Below are positions 10,301 to 17,365 of a stretch of DNA of 64,000 nt, piece by piece. Both the position numbers and the translations under genes were made by a program. Position 1 is the stretch's first letter. Every line of letters starts with the position of its first letter. The notes below the pieces were generated by a model. The model made no database searches. It saw only the letters and a list, made by a program, of their open reading frames with translations, and was not told the origin of the DNA. The stretch lies in contig JAKFWA010000129.1 in NCBI GenBank assembly GCA_021732995.1, positions 1-64,000 of the forward strand, given 5' to 3'. The stretch is from Planctomycetaceae bacterium (GTDB lineage: Bacteria; Planctomycetota; Planctomycetia; Planctomycetales; Planctomycetaceae).

Positions 10301-11236
10301 TTGCTCTACGGCGGCGATGGCAATGACATCATCCAAGGCAACACCGCCAATGACACTTTATACGGCGAAGCAGGTGATGACCGACTGTTTGGGCTGCAAG
10401 GTGACGACGTCATCAGCGGTGGTGACGGTGCCGATTCTCTGGTAGGCGCGATCGGGAACGATTCCCTTTACGGCGACGCAGGTGCCGACACTCTACGAGG
10501 CGCCGTAGGTAATGATCTGATAGACGGCGGCGCTGATTTTGACCGCATCAACGAGGAGTTCGACGCCAACGTCACGATTGTGGGTATCACAATCACCACT
10601 GCCAGCTTGGGCTCTGACACCGTGGCGGCGATTGAACGCATTCAAGTCAGTGGTGGTGAGGGCAACAATCTCTTCGACGCCCGGCAGGCGTCAGTGCCCG
10701 TCTTTTTATCAGGCGGTGCAGGCAACGACACGTTGCTAGGCGGCTCCAAAGGCGACGGCTTCAACGGTGGCGATGGTGACGACGTAATCTCCGGCGGCGC
10801 GGGCAAGGATGTGATCGACGGTGGCGATGGCGTGGACTACGTCTACGAAAAAGCCGACACGAACTTCACCGTGAACGGCGTCACATTCACATCGACGCTC
10901 ACTGGCACCGACACTCCGACAAACGTCGAGCGCATCGCGCTGATCGGCGGCATCAGTGCCAACAAACTTGACGGCACGTTGGCGTCCGTGCCGGTAGTCC
11001 TCATCGGAGGCCGTGGCAACGACACGCTGCTGGGAGGATCCGCTGCTGACACCTTGAGCGGCGGCAGTCGCAACGACGCAACAGTGTCTGGTGGTGATGG
11101 CACCGATTCCCTTGACGGCGGCGTCGGTTCCGACGTCCTCGAAAACGATCCCGTCGATGCAAAAGTCATCGGCGCTGGTGACATAGCTGTTGCCGATGTC
11201 TTCGCGCTGCTGCCGAGTTGGATCGATTCACTGTAA
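1364..11236 (+). CDS. Giant extracellular multidomain protein 1 (3,290 aa; beta-helix, Ig/cadherin, propeller, RTX)
   Basis: Predicted secreted or surface protein. Basic N-terminus (MRFSNWLSKMKSRS) followed by the planctomycete extracellular motif VLEDRALLA at residues 46-54. Approximate order: Gly/Thr-rich beta-solenoid 60-570; choice-of-anchor-D/HYDIN-like Ig 575-675; parallel beta-helix 690-1470 ending in DIGADEF (choice-of-anchor-Q style); two nearly identical He_PIG/cadherin-like Ig domains 1474-1667; further cadherin-like domains to 1985; a seven-blade propeller 1988-2285 with repeated LSISTDGGTTF; more Ig/cadherin-like domains to about 2570; RTX Ca-binding repeats (GGxGxDxLxGG) from 2656 to near the C-terminus. 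Probably adhesion or polysaccharide/Ca-binding. The final ~450 residues are homologous to the end of the other giant protein at 57.65 kb. No secretion genes adjoin it. Start chosen for the AAGGA site and the conserved N-terminal pattern. Confidence 0.9.
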   Translation: MRFSNWLSKMKSRSARAGRARSGFSRRSSLMSQLPSFNAQFASAEVLEDRALLAAFDVSGSTLQVNLAASESLAITSAGSSYALALTGGTWRGTDGAGATGNGLTTLTATAAAFSTVMVDDSGASTAVTFNNSGANTYTSSILVTLDDAAAGTITFNGTTAFAGSAALSASTSKNIDVNSGALVSVVNGDLIFSANQQATPTDASFSGLQMDGTLTTSGSGDISLFGKGGNGGVNIGIAMSGGTVSSTAIGAGAGTVTLVGMSRGGSISFAIEAKGNSTVSSVSGNISITGTNDSFGGNNAGVYFQSGSAVRSTGEGANAANISITGTGQTGFGTDINEGVTFRGTNSGIFTVDGDVTIVGTGRTTSTEGDGISIKSSAIVRSIGDGNISLTGTGTPTGATASGILVSSGTIESTGSGAITVTGTGTTASGITLTSGTVGNVNSTVPVKLIADSMSIDGSSNILASDSGSVTIAPRTSGNSINLGGSDSAGTLGLSAVELARVQTGALNIGDVNTATINVTANITLPATTNVNLVASTISFSGNTISAASVGQTTAGQSDIVVQQPGTTVIASGGSREFGRVVVGGSMDLIFAVNNPGFVDLTGVNVTLSGADQADFSVTASPTVPVVPGGSTTFTVRFTPLVAGFKNAVLHIASNDPDESSFDINLSAVAADGFLSGIKSVGPTGDFSSIGAAISAIQTSVRSGPIVLELQPTYVSTGESFPLVFRYLGTTATDTLTIRPQAGATGLSISSADTTAATVDLNGAQFVTFDGRPGGVGTAKELTIENTSTAGVALRFINEASNNTLKFVTLKGVNTSATSGTVVFSTTTGANGNDNNTIDTCDIRDGASTPTNGIYSLGTATTAQNNSGNTVTNCNVFNFYAATAVDAAGVRLDGGNTDWTITGNSFYQTASRMGVNSVNIRGIFINNTSGNNFTVTGNFIGGDSPGAAVTIQKWTPNGSTRAYLFQGIRLNVGTTTASSVQGNTIANMVWRSNSAGGALPGQWSGIYVSAGNVNIGTVTGNTIGSGTGTGSISVTTEVSSTSFGIGNSGSGAVAIANNTIGSITVNGSNTTSIAASLVGIQVTAGANTISNNLVGSTTTANSLNSATSSTSSPGGQQVTGILSSSSTSASITGNTVANLNNNYASTGISGQIRGIFTFAGVNTITGNTVRNLSTTSQNTLTTVSPANGQSVVGIADTSSVAGQTVSQNTVHSLANTAASANVSVTGIYFTAAASSGHVIARNFVHSLAVSSTSTSSVLNGMQFFNGIFTAQNNLVRVGLDAAGTSTAGASTVRGIYDNSTTAGRNFYHNSVYVGGTQTSGASNTFAFTSTSATNTRDHRNNIFVNARTNGSGTGKHYAVNYGGTTANPTGLTASNNLFFVSGTGGVLGLFNSADRTTLPDWQTATGVDANSLNTDPLFVNPTGTATTVDLHLQSGSPAGNVAAMLAAVTNDFEGDLRSLTVPDIGADEFGAALATLIADQNATEDALFSFAIPSGTFSGTSLTYAATKADGSALPGWLSFDATTRTFSGTPTNADVGTLSVKVTATDTSTASVSDTFDIVVANTNDAPTLANALLDQNATPDAAFSFQFAADAFVDVDAGDSLTYSATLADGSALPGWLSFDATTRTFSGTPSTGDVGTLSVKVTATDTSTASVSDEFDIVVASLNAAPVFTSSDMPSVAENTAAVVALAVTDADNDTVSFSITGGADSAKFEIADVNGVPTLQFLPNPLAALIFQQTGVLIDPYADFENPGSAAGSNTYLVTVTADDGHGHMISQDLTVTVTNVNEKPKLLLATNSFNVPENTTAVTTVSAFDPDANTTLSYSLSGANAGSFSVSSSGEITFKFAPNFESDQTSYTFNVIVSDGELSDTQTITVSVNDVNDPPVIEAPSVSRQQGSPVSRSAIAYVYDDDGGEGDITVTVTSANPSNGVTISNIVNTDGIITADVIADSTATNASFTLQASDGVLTSTTTLNVTVTANTPPTLDYTPRAFVNKTVLDGLSGNQVNAIVVAGNTIYVGTGSNTNNGGLSISTDGGRTFVNKTTANGLGANTVNDISVNGNTVVVSHRHTSVFGYSISTDGGATFIYINGGSFFYSIAESGGTIYGGSNGVGIKITSDGGDNFETRTTADGLGDGLVRDLFVVGNTVYAATAGGLSISTDGGTTFVNRTTANGLGNNFVEGVFVVGNTVYAATFGGLSTSTDGGATFTNKTTADGLGDNWVHKVFAVGSTVVAATNGGLSVSTDGGTTFTNKTTADGLGNNVVNAAAATSGVLFAGTTAGLSFGTGAPPSDPVITLGDSLTLNPTSGPVDNGSISTIAVQSAGTYAGTISVDPATGVVSFSNAGPVGTHTITIRATDNSGATTDATFTLTVNLPPNSAPTLANSIPDQQASENNAFSFQFAADTFADADAGDSLSYSTSTLPSWLSFSASTRTFSGTPATSDVGSVDITVTATDGSNEQVSDTFRITVAYANNFAPVLADTTFSVDENAANGTSVGTVTATDADSTKTLSYSISAGNASGIFAINSATGEITVADNTNLVSDEPFPVELTVQVSDGGPGTARTDTAVVTINKQPTALVVNLGGSQKVVVQSNNGHVQVIINDVVASEFSSILTATLRSITINGGSGNNLIDLRNVTSAAFPRAGGLTVVVQAGAGNDTVLGSSFGDQISGGAGDDSLDGGLGNDSLDGGLNNDIVIGGVGNDTLAGGDGVADVLSAVTTSNLTLSPTQLTMGASSITEVDTFSGFEKALMLGSGTANVMDASAATIPVTLYGGGGNDVLIGSTAADYIDGQAGNDTLTGGGGNDALFGGVGSDDFREVAYTDVVAGQTRTITLTNTTFLVTQGAATLSQDSLAGFEFAEITGGSMRNSIDASAFTTTGVTTISGGGSADTILGSDGNDIIYSLAGADIINGNGGDDSIFAGSGNDKVTGGPGADTLNGQNGNDSLVGDEGDDALVGGADIDTLLGGSGNDFLSGQTEAGLLYGGDGNDIIQGNTANDTLYGEAGDDRLFGLQGDDVISGGDGADSLVGAIGNDSLYGDAGADTLRGAVGNDLIDGGADFDRINEEFDANVTIVGITITTASLGSDTVAAIERIQVSGGEGNNLFDARQASVPVFLSGGAGNDTLLGGSKGDGFNGGDGDDVISGGAGKDVIDGGDGVDYVYEKADTNFTVNGVTFTSTLTGTDTPTNVERIALIGGISANKLDGTLASVPVVLIGGRGNDTLLGGSAADTLSGGSRNDATVSGGDGTDSLDGGVGSDVLENDPVDAKVIGAGDIAVADVFALLPSWIDSL
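5891..6261 (+). repeat. Near-identical direct repeats inside giant gene 1
   Basis: Two 68-bp copies (5891-5958 and 6194-6261) differ at two positions and lie exactly 303 bp (101 codons) apart. They encode the core of two tandem Ig-like domains (LPGWLSFDATTRTFSGTP). The close DNA identity points to a recent in-frame duplication or gene conversion. Confidence 0.85.
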
Positions 11237-11477
11237 AGGGCAGCACGGTCGTAGTGGCGTACTAAAACGCGCGACGGTCGCACATGGAACGCGAGCAGCT
11301 ACTGCCTGTTCGCGAAGAGCCGTATGAAGTGGCGAAGTTCACGAGGGGGGTCGGTGAAGATCAAGTCGTATGTGGGTGGGCTGGTGCCGTCGTTTGAACG
11401 GAGGGTTGCTTGATAGGCCGACTTTTGGACTCAACGTCCTCGTGCGATTGATTGGGAACGCAGGCAAGTTAAGGATG
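11237..11477. other. Intergenic stretch after giant gene 1, no gene seen
   Basis: No convincing coding frame, RNA or strong terminator hairpin. The sequence leads into degenerate mobile DNA. Confidence 0.5.
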
Positions 11478-11806
11478 TCAGCGCTTCGCCGACTGCGGGC
11501 GGCGAGGGATACGTAGCTTCCATTCCTCGGTGGTGAGTTTGACGGCGGCGCCGTTCTCGGTGAGGCGGTGTCCGGAAAGCAGTTCGGCTTCTGTGATCAG
11601 ATCCGCTGGCGGATAGGACGTATTATCATCCAATGGAGTGAGGTCGATGATATGCACGCTCCCCGAAAGGGACGCTCTTCGAACAGTGCGCGCCGTTCTT
11701 CGGGGTCGTCGAATTGACGCAACCTGCTTTCGTGTAGTGAGTTCGAGTTTTCCACGTACGCGGTAGGGGGGCGAACGAAAGGCACCCTCTTCGAACTCGC
11801 GATCAA
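11478..11806 (-). pseudogene. Possible frameshifted coding remnant, unrecognised
   Basis: On the minus strand one frame reads LHESRLRQFDDPEERRAL up to about 11660. A second frame then continues DLTPLDDNTSYPPADLITEA and LTTEEWKLRIPRRPQSAKR to a stop at 11478. The two halves look like coding sequence joined across a frameshift near 11650-11680. I do not recognise the family. Its position beside dead transposase and recombinase genes fits a decayed cargo gene, but it may be chance open frame. Confidence 0.3.
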
Positions 11807-11944
11807 CGGGTTAACAGCCCGTCAAGGACCCGACGGGCTTTAGTACCAGAACGAGTTGCTGTTCCAGAGGCTGACGTGCGTCGGATCTTGGAACGCACCG
11901 CGACCGTCGGCACTCGGGGTCTGCGACAAGAGCAAACCCTACGG

Positions 11945-12190
11945 GGCCAGGCAGCGATGGGACCAGCCAGGACATCATTGAGGTTCTACGGGGACTGTTC
12001 ATCGATCACGGAGCGGCAGAGCACATCCGCAGCGACAACTGTCCGGAGTTCATCGCCCAGGGCCTACGTGATTGGTTACAGCGGTCTGCGGTGTAGCCGC
12101 TGTATATCGAACCGGGATCACCGTGGGAGAACGGTTGCGCGGAGAGGCTGTGAATCTCGGCGATGCGTTTTCACAATATATTGAGCCGCC
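11945..12190 (+). pseudogene. IS3-family transposase (orfB) remnant
   Basis: The frame reads SQDIIEVLRGLFIDHG, EHIRSDNCPEFIAQGL and, after an in-frame TAG, PLYIEPGSPWENG. These are the DDE-integrase core signatures of IS3-group orfB proteins (HIRSDNGPEF with the second catalytic Asp, and IEPGSPWENG before the catalytic Glu region). Two stop codons and missing 5' and 3' parts show it is dead. The sequence 11807-11944 is probably its scrambled upstream part. An orfA remnant of the same type lies at 24.7-25.0 kb. Confidence 0.85.
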
Positions 12191-12394
12191 TGATGTTCCG
12201 CCGCAACCACTCGTCCTACCAATAAGTTGCGCTCAGCCATTGATTCTGGTTGTTTGGGGTCTCTTGGCGATCACTTCAGCACAGTTTCAACACACCCTAA
12301 CTCAGCTGTGACGGACATCGCACCCAGCAGCGTGCGACAGGATCGCCTTCAGCGGATACGTGCGGCACAACGTGATGTCGTGCCCGATTCAGGA

Positions 12395-13040
12395 AAGGCT
12401 GCCAGCTATGCCCGATTCAGCAGCGACATGCAGCGGGCCGAAAGCAACGCTAATCAGCAGCGAATTTGCCGCGACGCAGCTGACCGGTTTGGTCAACGTC
12501 CCATGTTCGATCCATCCTGGAGAACGAGAAGTACATTGGTCTTTGGCCTTGGGGGACCATGAGGAATGTTCGTGATCCCGAAATAGGAATCATCAGCCGA
12601 GAGCTGCGTGAGGAAGCTCAGACGGACGACTGGACGCGACCGTTTCCCGAGCTGCGGCTGATCCTCGATGTACACTTCAATGTGGCTACGCAAAAGCTGC
12701 GCGAGAATTCGACGCAGGGTGCGCAGAGTCGTGATCGAGAAGGGAAATTACGAGGGTCCATTGCCGACCATCGGGGACAACTTCTTCTTTCAGGTCTGAT
12801 CGAATGAGGCGTTGGCGGTTCCAAATTTGTGTGCGCGGGCAAACGCATCTATTGCCCGAGTCATCCGAAGGGACAGTGCACCTGCGCGATCGGATTGAAC
12901 GAAAGTTGGCGGAACGACTGATCCTTGATCAAGTGGGAAAGATCACTCAGCAAACACCCGAATGGTTGGACGAACTGAAAGCTGCGTTAACGAGAGCGAG
13001 TGTGGCGCCTCAGGAGCGTGCACCTACGGAGACAAGGTAG
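12395..13040 (+). pseudogene. Degenerate large serine recombinase
   Basis: Pieces of one large serine recombinase occur in order but in several frames. The N-terminal catalytic start is KAASYARFSSDMQRAES (12395 on, with the Y-x-R-x-S motif). An internal deletion follows, then ILENEKYIGLWPWG (about 12519), RNVRDPEIGIISRELR through LRENSTQGAQSRD and LRGSIADHRGQLLLSGLIE (12562-12807). A zinc-ribbon relic comes next (SKFVCAGKRIYCPSHPKG) and a C-terminal coiled-coil-like tail (LAERLILDQVGKI) stops at 13040. At least three frameshifts and a missing catalytic core make it non-functional. It is a different subgroup from the intact recombinase at 61.0 kb. Confidence 0.85.
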
Positions 13041-13055
13041 TCGGCTCAAATCCGG

Positions 13056-15014
13056 TCACCTTGAGTTCAATCTCCAGATCGCGAAGTTCAGGATGACGGC
13101 GAATGACGTCCAAGTCAGATACGGAACCAGCAGCAACGCAGCGGTGCCGGACTTGGCTTGAAATGCGAAGCAAGTGGCAACGATGGCGAGCCACAGCGCG
13201 ATGATCTCGGCGAAGGCGAGGCCGGGGCGTTGCCAACCGAAGAAGAGAAACGACCAGAGCACGTTGAGCGCGAGCTGAATGCCAAACCACATCAACGCCG
13301 GTCGAGCGGCTCTCGATCCGTGTCCACGCCATACGAGCCACGCGGCGACGGCCATCATCAAGAACAGTCCCGTCCAGACAGGGCCGAACAGCCAGTCGGG
13401 AGGATTCCAACTTGGTTTGGTCAGCGTTTGATACCAGCCGCCGACGGAAGTTGATGTCGCCGCTGCTCCCAATCCCGCCGAGGCGAAGCAAACCGAGATG
13501 AAGCCGATCAACGCCATCACTTGTTGAAGCACTGTCGGCCGCCACGTCGTCCCAGGTTCGATTGTTCGGCGAGCCGTGTTGGCGATTCCGCTCAACATAC
13601 CACCAAAGACAAATTCGTGGAGCGGGTAGATCGTGTACCAATAGGCCAAACCTGTCAGACCCACCGGATCGAAGACGGCCGTCTGACGAATGCGCGAACC
13701 GCTCGTTGTCGGCTCGACTTCAAATTCGAGCCACGCTCGGCCGGGAAGCTTCATCTCGGCGAGCAATCTTAGACTGCGATTCGGTTCCAACGATTCGACT
13801 CGCCAGCAATCGACGGGATCGCCGACTCGCAGCTCGACTGCATCGCGCCGACCGCGCCGCAAGCCGACTCCCCCGACGAGCAGATCGAGCCCGCCGCGCA
13901 GCCTCCATAACCAATTTCCGTAGTACCAGCCGGTTTGGCCGCCGATCCGTTGAATCGGAGCGAAGGCGGCTTCGACGGGGACACCGACCTCAAGTTCGCG
14001 CGAATCGACCAGTCGTGTTCCGAATCGGACTCCGCCCCAACGCTTGGGTCGGCCCGAAGAGCTGAGCGCGTCCGACCAACGTGTGGCCGTGAGTTCGTGA
14101 TCTTCGTTGACGAGCGCTCGCGCGATGGCATCACGGACGCCGCGCGGCTGAACCGCGAATAGGTCCGATGCGTGCGAGTTTGTGACGACGGTCGGATTCT
14201 TCAAGCTGTCGACCAACTTGCGGCCGACGCGGGCATACACCGGAGTCACCAGTCCCAGCCACAAACTCGACAGACGCGGCGAGAGAAACGGGACCGAGAT
14301 CATCCAGCGTTTCAACCCGCGTTGCCGGGCGTACTCTTGCATGATGTCGCCGTAGGAAACCTGATCGGGACCGCCGATCTCGAAGATGTCGCTGGAGCCG
14401 TCGGGCAACTCCATCGCGGCCAGCAGATAGCTCAACAAGTCCTCGATTGCGATCGGCTGTGCCGGCGTTGAGACCCACTTTGGGCAGAGCATGACCGGTA
14501 GCTTCTGAACGAGTGCTCGAATCAGCTCGAACGACAGACTGCCGGACCCGATCACGATCGACGCGCGGAACTCGATGACTTGTGCACCGGACTCGCGCAG
14601 GATTGATCCGACCTCCTGACGACTGCGCAGGTGCTTTGACAGTTGCTGGTGTTCGTCCCCCAAGCCGCCAAGATAGATGATCCGCCGCACTCCGTTTCGC
14701 TTCGCAGCCTCGGAAAAGTTGCGCGCGGCGATGCGATCTTCGTCCTCGAAGTCGTTGCCGGTCCCCATGGAATGCACGAGATAGAAAGCCGTTTCAATCC
14801 CAGCAAGGGCCGAGTCCAGCGTCTCAACTTGCAGAACATCCCCGGCGACGACTTCCGTTTCGGAACCAACCCGCGACTGCAAGAACTCCGGTCGCCGAGC
14901 CAAACAACGCACGCGAAGTCCACGCTGCTCAAGCAGTGGAATCAGTCGTCCGCCGATGTATCCGGTGCCGCCCGTAACCAGGATTTTGGATGTGTCCTTC
15001 AAGTCGATGACCAA
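13056..15014 (-). CDS. SDR-type NAD(P)-binding protein fused to a C-terminal TspO/MBR domain
   Basis: 652-residue fusion. Residues ~10-300: Rossmann SDR/NmrA-like domain with the nucleotide loop VTGGTGYIGGRL. Residues ~330-490: DUF2867-like domain (GGQTGWYYGNWLWRLRGGLD; PVDCWRVESLEP). Residues ~495-650: a complete five-helix TspO/MBR (tryptophan-rich sensory) domain with GGWYQTLTKPSWNPPDWLFG, PVWTGLFLMMAVAAWLVW, the NVLWSFLFFG motif and PYLTWTSFAVILNFAIWRLN. TspO proteins bind porphyrins and related ligands in membranes and are linked to oxidative or light stress; SDR-DUF2867 proteins usually stand alone. The fusion puts a soluble redox-type domain on a porphyrin-binding membrane domain. It is last in the minus-strand gene set, 19 nt after the small membrane gene. 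Substrate unknown. Confidence 0.88.
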   Translation of the reverse strand: MVIDLKDTSKILVTGGTGYIGGRLIPLLEQRGLRVRCLARRPEFLQSRVGSETEVVAGDVLQVETLDSALAGIETAFYLVHSMGTGNDFEDEDRIAARNFSEAAKRNGVRRIIYLGGLGDEHQQLSKHLRSRQEVGSILRESGAQVIEFRASIVIGSGSLSFELIRALVQKLPVMLCPKWVSTPAQPIAIEDLLSYLLAAMELPDGSSDIFEIGGPDQVSYGDIMQEYARQRGLKRWMISVPFLSPRLSSLWLGLVTPVYARVGRKLVDSLKNPTVVTNSHASDLFAVQPRGVRDAIARALVNEDHELTATRWSDALSSSGRPKRWGGVRFGTRLVDSRELEVGVPVEAAFAPIQRIGGQTGWYYGNWLWRLRGGLDLLVGGVGLRRGRRDAVELRVGDPVDCWRVESLEPNRSLRLLAEMKLPGRAWLEFEVEPTTSGSRIRQTAVFDPVGLTGLAYWYTIYPLHEFVFGGMLSGIANTARRTIEPGTTWRPTVLQQVMALIGFISVCFASAGLGAAATSTSVGGWYQTLTKPSWNPPDWLFGPVWTGLFLMMAVAAWLVWRGHGSRAARPALMWFGIQLALNVLWSFLFFGWQRPGLAFAEIIALWLAIVATCFAFQAKSGTAALLLVPYLTWTSFAVILNFAIWRLNSR

Positions 15015-15033
15015 TCAAATTGACGCTGAGAAA

Positions 15034-15420
15034 TCATAACCACGGAAATTCTGCCCAAAGGATCAATGGCCAAATCAAAACAATCAGAACGAAGCTGACC
15101 GTGATTCCCAATGGTATGGCAATCAGCCCGCGAGTTCGCCAAAGCGGGAAAATGACAAGTCCAAGAAATAGAGCTTTGTAGATGACCTGAAGCAGCAGAA
15201 TTCCCACCATCTGCTTCGGCAGGACCAGCCCGCCAGCAGAACAAAGTAAGATCCCAGTCCACAAACAGCCGACGAGGATTCGGAACGGTGAATCGACCGG
15301 AAACTTGGACTGCACGACCAGCGTCGCACATCTGTTTGAGCTCATCGTCGCAAGTGCAGCGGGAACCAGAATGAGAATGTTGACGGCGTACGCGACCTGA
15401 AGAAGCATGATGAACGCCAA
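15034..15420 (-). CDS. Small four-helix membrane protein
   Basis: 128 residues and strongly hydrophobic, with about four membrane segments (VNILILVPAALA; ILVGCLWTGILLCSAGGLVL; LLLQVIYKALFLGLVIFPLW; GITVSFVLIVLIWPLILW). No catalytic motif and no family I can name. Its stop is 19 nt before the start of the SDR-TspO fusion, so the two are probably co-transcribed, perhaps as membrane partners. Start at 15420, with a second in-frame ATG four codons in. Confidence 0.7.
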   Translation of the reverse strand: MAFIMLLQVAYAVNILILVPAALATMSSNRCATLVVQSKFPVDSPFRILVGCLWTGILLCSAGGLVLPKQMVGILLLQVIYKALFLGLVIFPLWRTRGLIAIPLGITVSFVLIVLIWPLILWAEFPWL

Positions 15421-15467
15421 TGTTGGTCAATCGCGCCTCGAGACTGAGTTCATTTACACAACGCGAA

Positions 15468-15500
15468 GAACACCTGAGCCGAACGACGGCTAAAGTGTTC
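15468..15500 (-). terminator. Hairpin between FAS1 gene and small membrane gene
   Basis: GAACACCTGAGCCG pairs with CGGCTAAAGTGTTC (two mismatches) around a short loop. It lies downstream of the FAS1 stop on the minus strand. There is no clear T run, so termination would be partial at best; it may split or attenuate the operon. Confidence 0.4.
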
Positions 15501-15559
15501 TCGCGGAGTCGACTGGAGCTCCGAAAAGCCCCAGCACAGGGCATCACACGTAATGGGAA

Positions 15560-16579
15560 TCACTGACGGTAAGCTGGCTGAGCCAAGGCATACGTCACTT
15601 GACCGGAGGTCGGGCAGACGTGAGCCACATACTGAGGCTTAGCCGGAGTCACATGAGATGTTTTGGCCGTCGGGGCTGGTGGCAACATCACGCTGTCGAT
15701 CACATGGATGACTCCGTTCGACGCGTCGATGTCGGTCGCGACGAGTCCGGCACCGTTGATGGTCGGAGCACCATTCTTCATCGCGGCAGTCAACATGCCC
15801 CCTTGAACCGTCTTCAGTTCCTTCTTGACGAGCACGTCGTTCGAGAACACGCGGCCGGCGACAACATGAAACTTCAGGATCGCCGCCAGCTTCTCTTTGT
15901 TCTCTGGCTTGAGCAGACTCTCAACCGTACCGGCCGGCAGCTTCGCAAACGCTTCGTCCGTCGGAGCGAACACGGTCAGTGGCTTGTCACCCGACAGCAC
16001 CTCGACCAGCCCAGCCGCCTTCGCGGCCGCGAGCAACGTCTTGAACGTCCCCGCCTTCGCGGCCGTCGCCGGAATGTTGTCGCCAGAGGGCAGCAGCACT
16101 TGGTCTATGACGTGAATGATCCCGTTCGAGCAATGAATGTCAGCCTTTACGACAGTCGCTTGATCGACTCGCACATTGCCCTCTTCGACCTTGATGTTGA
16201 CTCGCTGACCATTCACTGTCGCGGCCGCATCCAGCTTCACGACTTGAGCCGCCGCCACCTTGCCAGCCACGACGTGATAAGTCAGCACCGACACGAGCTG
16301 AGCTTTGTTCTCCGGCTTCAGCAACGTCTCGACCGTTCCGGCTGGCAGCTTGGCAAACGCTTCATCCGTCGGAGCAAAGACCGTGAACGGGCCCTTACCT
16401 TGTAGCGTCTCGATCAATCCACCAGCCTTCAACGCGGCTGCCAACGTCTTAAACGAACCGGCCTCGACCGCGGTCGTGACGATATCCTTTTCGGCTGCAG
16501 ACGCCGTCGAGACTGGTCCTTGAACAACACCAATCGCGGCCATCGCCGCGACACTTAGGAAAAACCTTCGATTCAACAT
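15560..16579 (-). CDS. Secreted protein with two fasciclin (FAS1) domains, Tat-like signal
   Basis: Start set at 16579 ([19 protein letters not shown]) because GGAGAG lies about 8 nt upstream and a signal peptide then sits at the very N-terminus; the longer in-frame ATG at 16666 would bury it. NRRFFLS resembles a twin-arginine motif and cleavage after ASA is likely. Two FAS1 domains follow, residues ~30-165 and ~170-300, each with [19 protein letters not shown], a YHVVAG/FHVVAG block and a terminal [16 protein letters not shown] block. FAS1 domains mediate adhesion outside the cell. The two copies share long identical stretches, so they arose by internal duplication. Its place among UV/light-response genes suggests stress-induced expression. 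Confidence 0.9.
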   Translation of the reverse strand: MLNRRFFLSVAAMAAIGVVQGPVSTASAAEKDIVTTAVEAGSFKTLAAALKAGGLIETLQGKGPFTVFAPTDEAFAKLPAGTVETLLKPENKAQLVSVLTYHVVAGKVAAAQVVKLDAAATVNGQRVNIKVEEGNVRVDQATVVKADIHCSNGIIHVIDQVLLPSGDNIPATAAKAGTFKTLLAAAKAAGLVEVLSGDKPLTVFAPTDEAFAKLPAGTVESLLKPENKEKLAAILKFHVVAGRVFSNDVLVKKELKTVQGGMLTAAMKNGAPTINGAGLVATDIDASNGVIHVIDSVMLPPAPTAKTSHVTPAKPQYVAHVCPTSGQVTYALAQPAYRQ

Positions 16580-16816
16580 GACACTCTCTCCGTGCGGGGG
16601 ATTCTTGACTTGCCGATGCCAATCGACCCTCGATTGCTCACTCAACAAATCGTTCAAATCGTTCATGCCAGAGAGACCGGAAAGACTTCAAAGGCTTAAC
16701 TCAGAATCTTTACTGATTCCGATTTTCGTGTCCGATTCGGCGAATTCGCTTCAATCCGGCTCCCGCTCCGAGGCACAGACACCTCGGCTCGTCTGCAACC
16801 GGGCGGCTGAGGCGAT

Positions 16817-17365
16817 CTAGACGGCCGACCGTTCGTGATTTGGGGAAACGGCAAGCACATCCCGGTGTGCGGACGAGTGAAAAGCGATCGTGCCCGTTCC
16901 CGACTCCAGCAGGTGCTTTATCGTCTGCTGGCGATAGTCAAAGATCGTTTTCAGGTCGCGCCGGACGATCAACGAGTGCATCGCTCGGCCTATCCAGCCG
17001 AGCGGCAGCCGGTAGTTGACTTCGTCGATCATCCGCGTGGAGCTTCCGACCGCCTCAAAAGTGTGACGGTGGTGCCACAGGACATACGGGCCGCGCAGTT
17101 GGACATCCACGAATTCATACGGCGGATTCCAGACTGTGATGGCGGTCGTCCAATGGACCGGGAGGCCGTGAACTCGCAGCGCGTACTGAATGATTGAGCC
17201 GACTCGCATTTCGATTTCGCCGGGAGTCAGAATTTCAAACTGCAACCACGGCGGAGTCAGCGTTTGCAGGTTCCGCGCATCAGCGAAGAACGCGAAGACT
17301 TCGTCCAAGGGGCGCGAGATGATTTGCTCGCGGATCAATCGGAAAGTGCTCATCTCATCGCTCAT
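16817..17365 (-). CDS. SRPBCC (START-like) family protein
   Basis: 182 aa. One SRPBCC hydrophobic-ligand-binding fold, residues ~5-150: REQIISRPLDEVFAFFADAR at the start, LTPPWLQFEIL, the GSIIQYALRVHG strand, VQLRGPYVLWHHRHTFE and a final helix. Members of this family bind lipids, polyketides or aromatic ligands, and this type is often found beside TIGR01777 epimerases. The start codon overlaps the epimerase stop by ATGA, which strongly suggests translational coupling and a joint function. The last ~30 residues are an unrelated-looking tail. Confidence 0.85.
   Translation of the reverse strand: MSDEMSTFRLIREQIISRPLDEVFAFFADARNLQTLTPPWLQFEILTPGEIEMRVGSIIQYALRVHGLPVHWTTAITVWNPPYEFVDVQLRGPYVLWHHRHTFEAVGSSTRMIDEVNYRLPLGWIGRAMHSLIVRRDLKTIFDYRQQTIKHLLESGTGTIAFHSSAHRDVLAVSPNHERSAV

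Noticed and set aside
9330-11100. Short regular repeats that could suggest a CRISPR array
   Set aside because: They are degenerate codons for RTX nonapeptides in frame; no conserved direct repeat with unique spacers and no cas genes.
11284-11400. Minus-strand string DLIFTDPP resembling a DNA methyltransferase motif
   Set aside because: Surrounded by stops, too short, and no other methyltransferase motif nearby.
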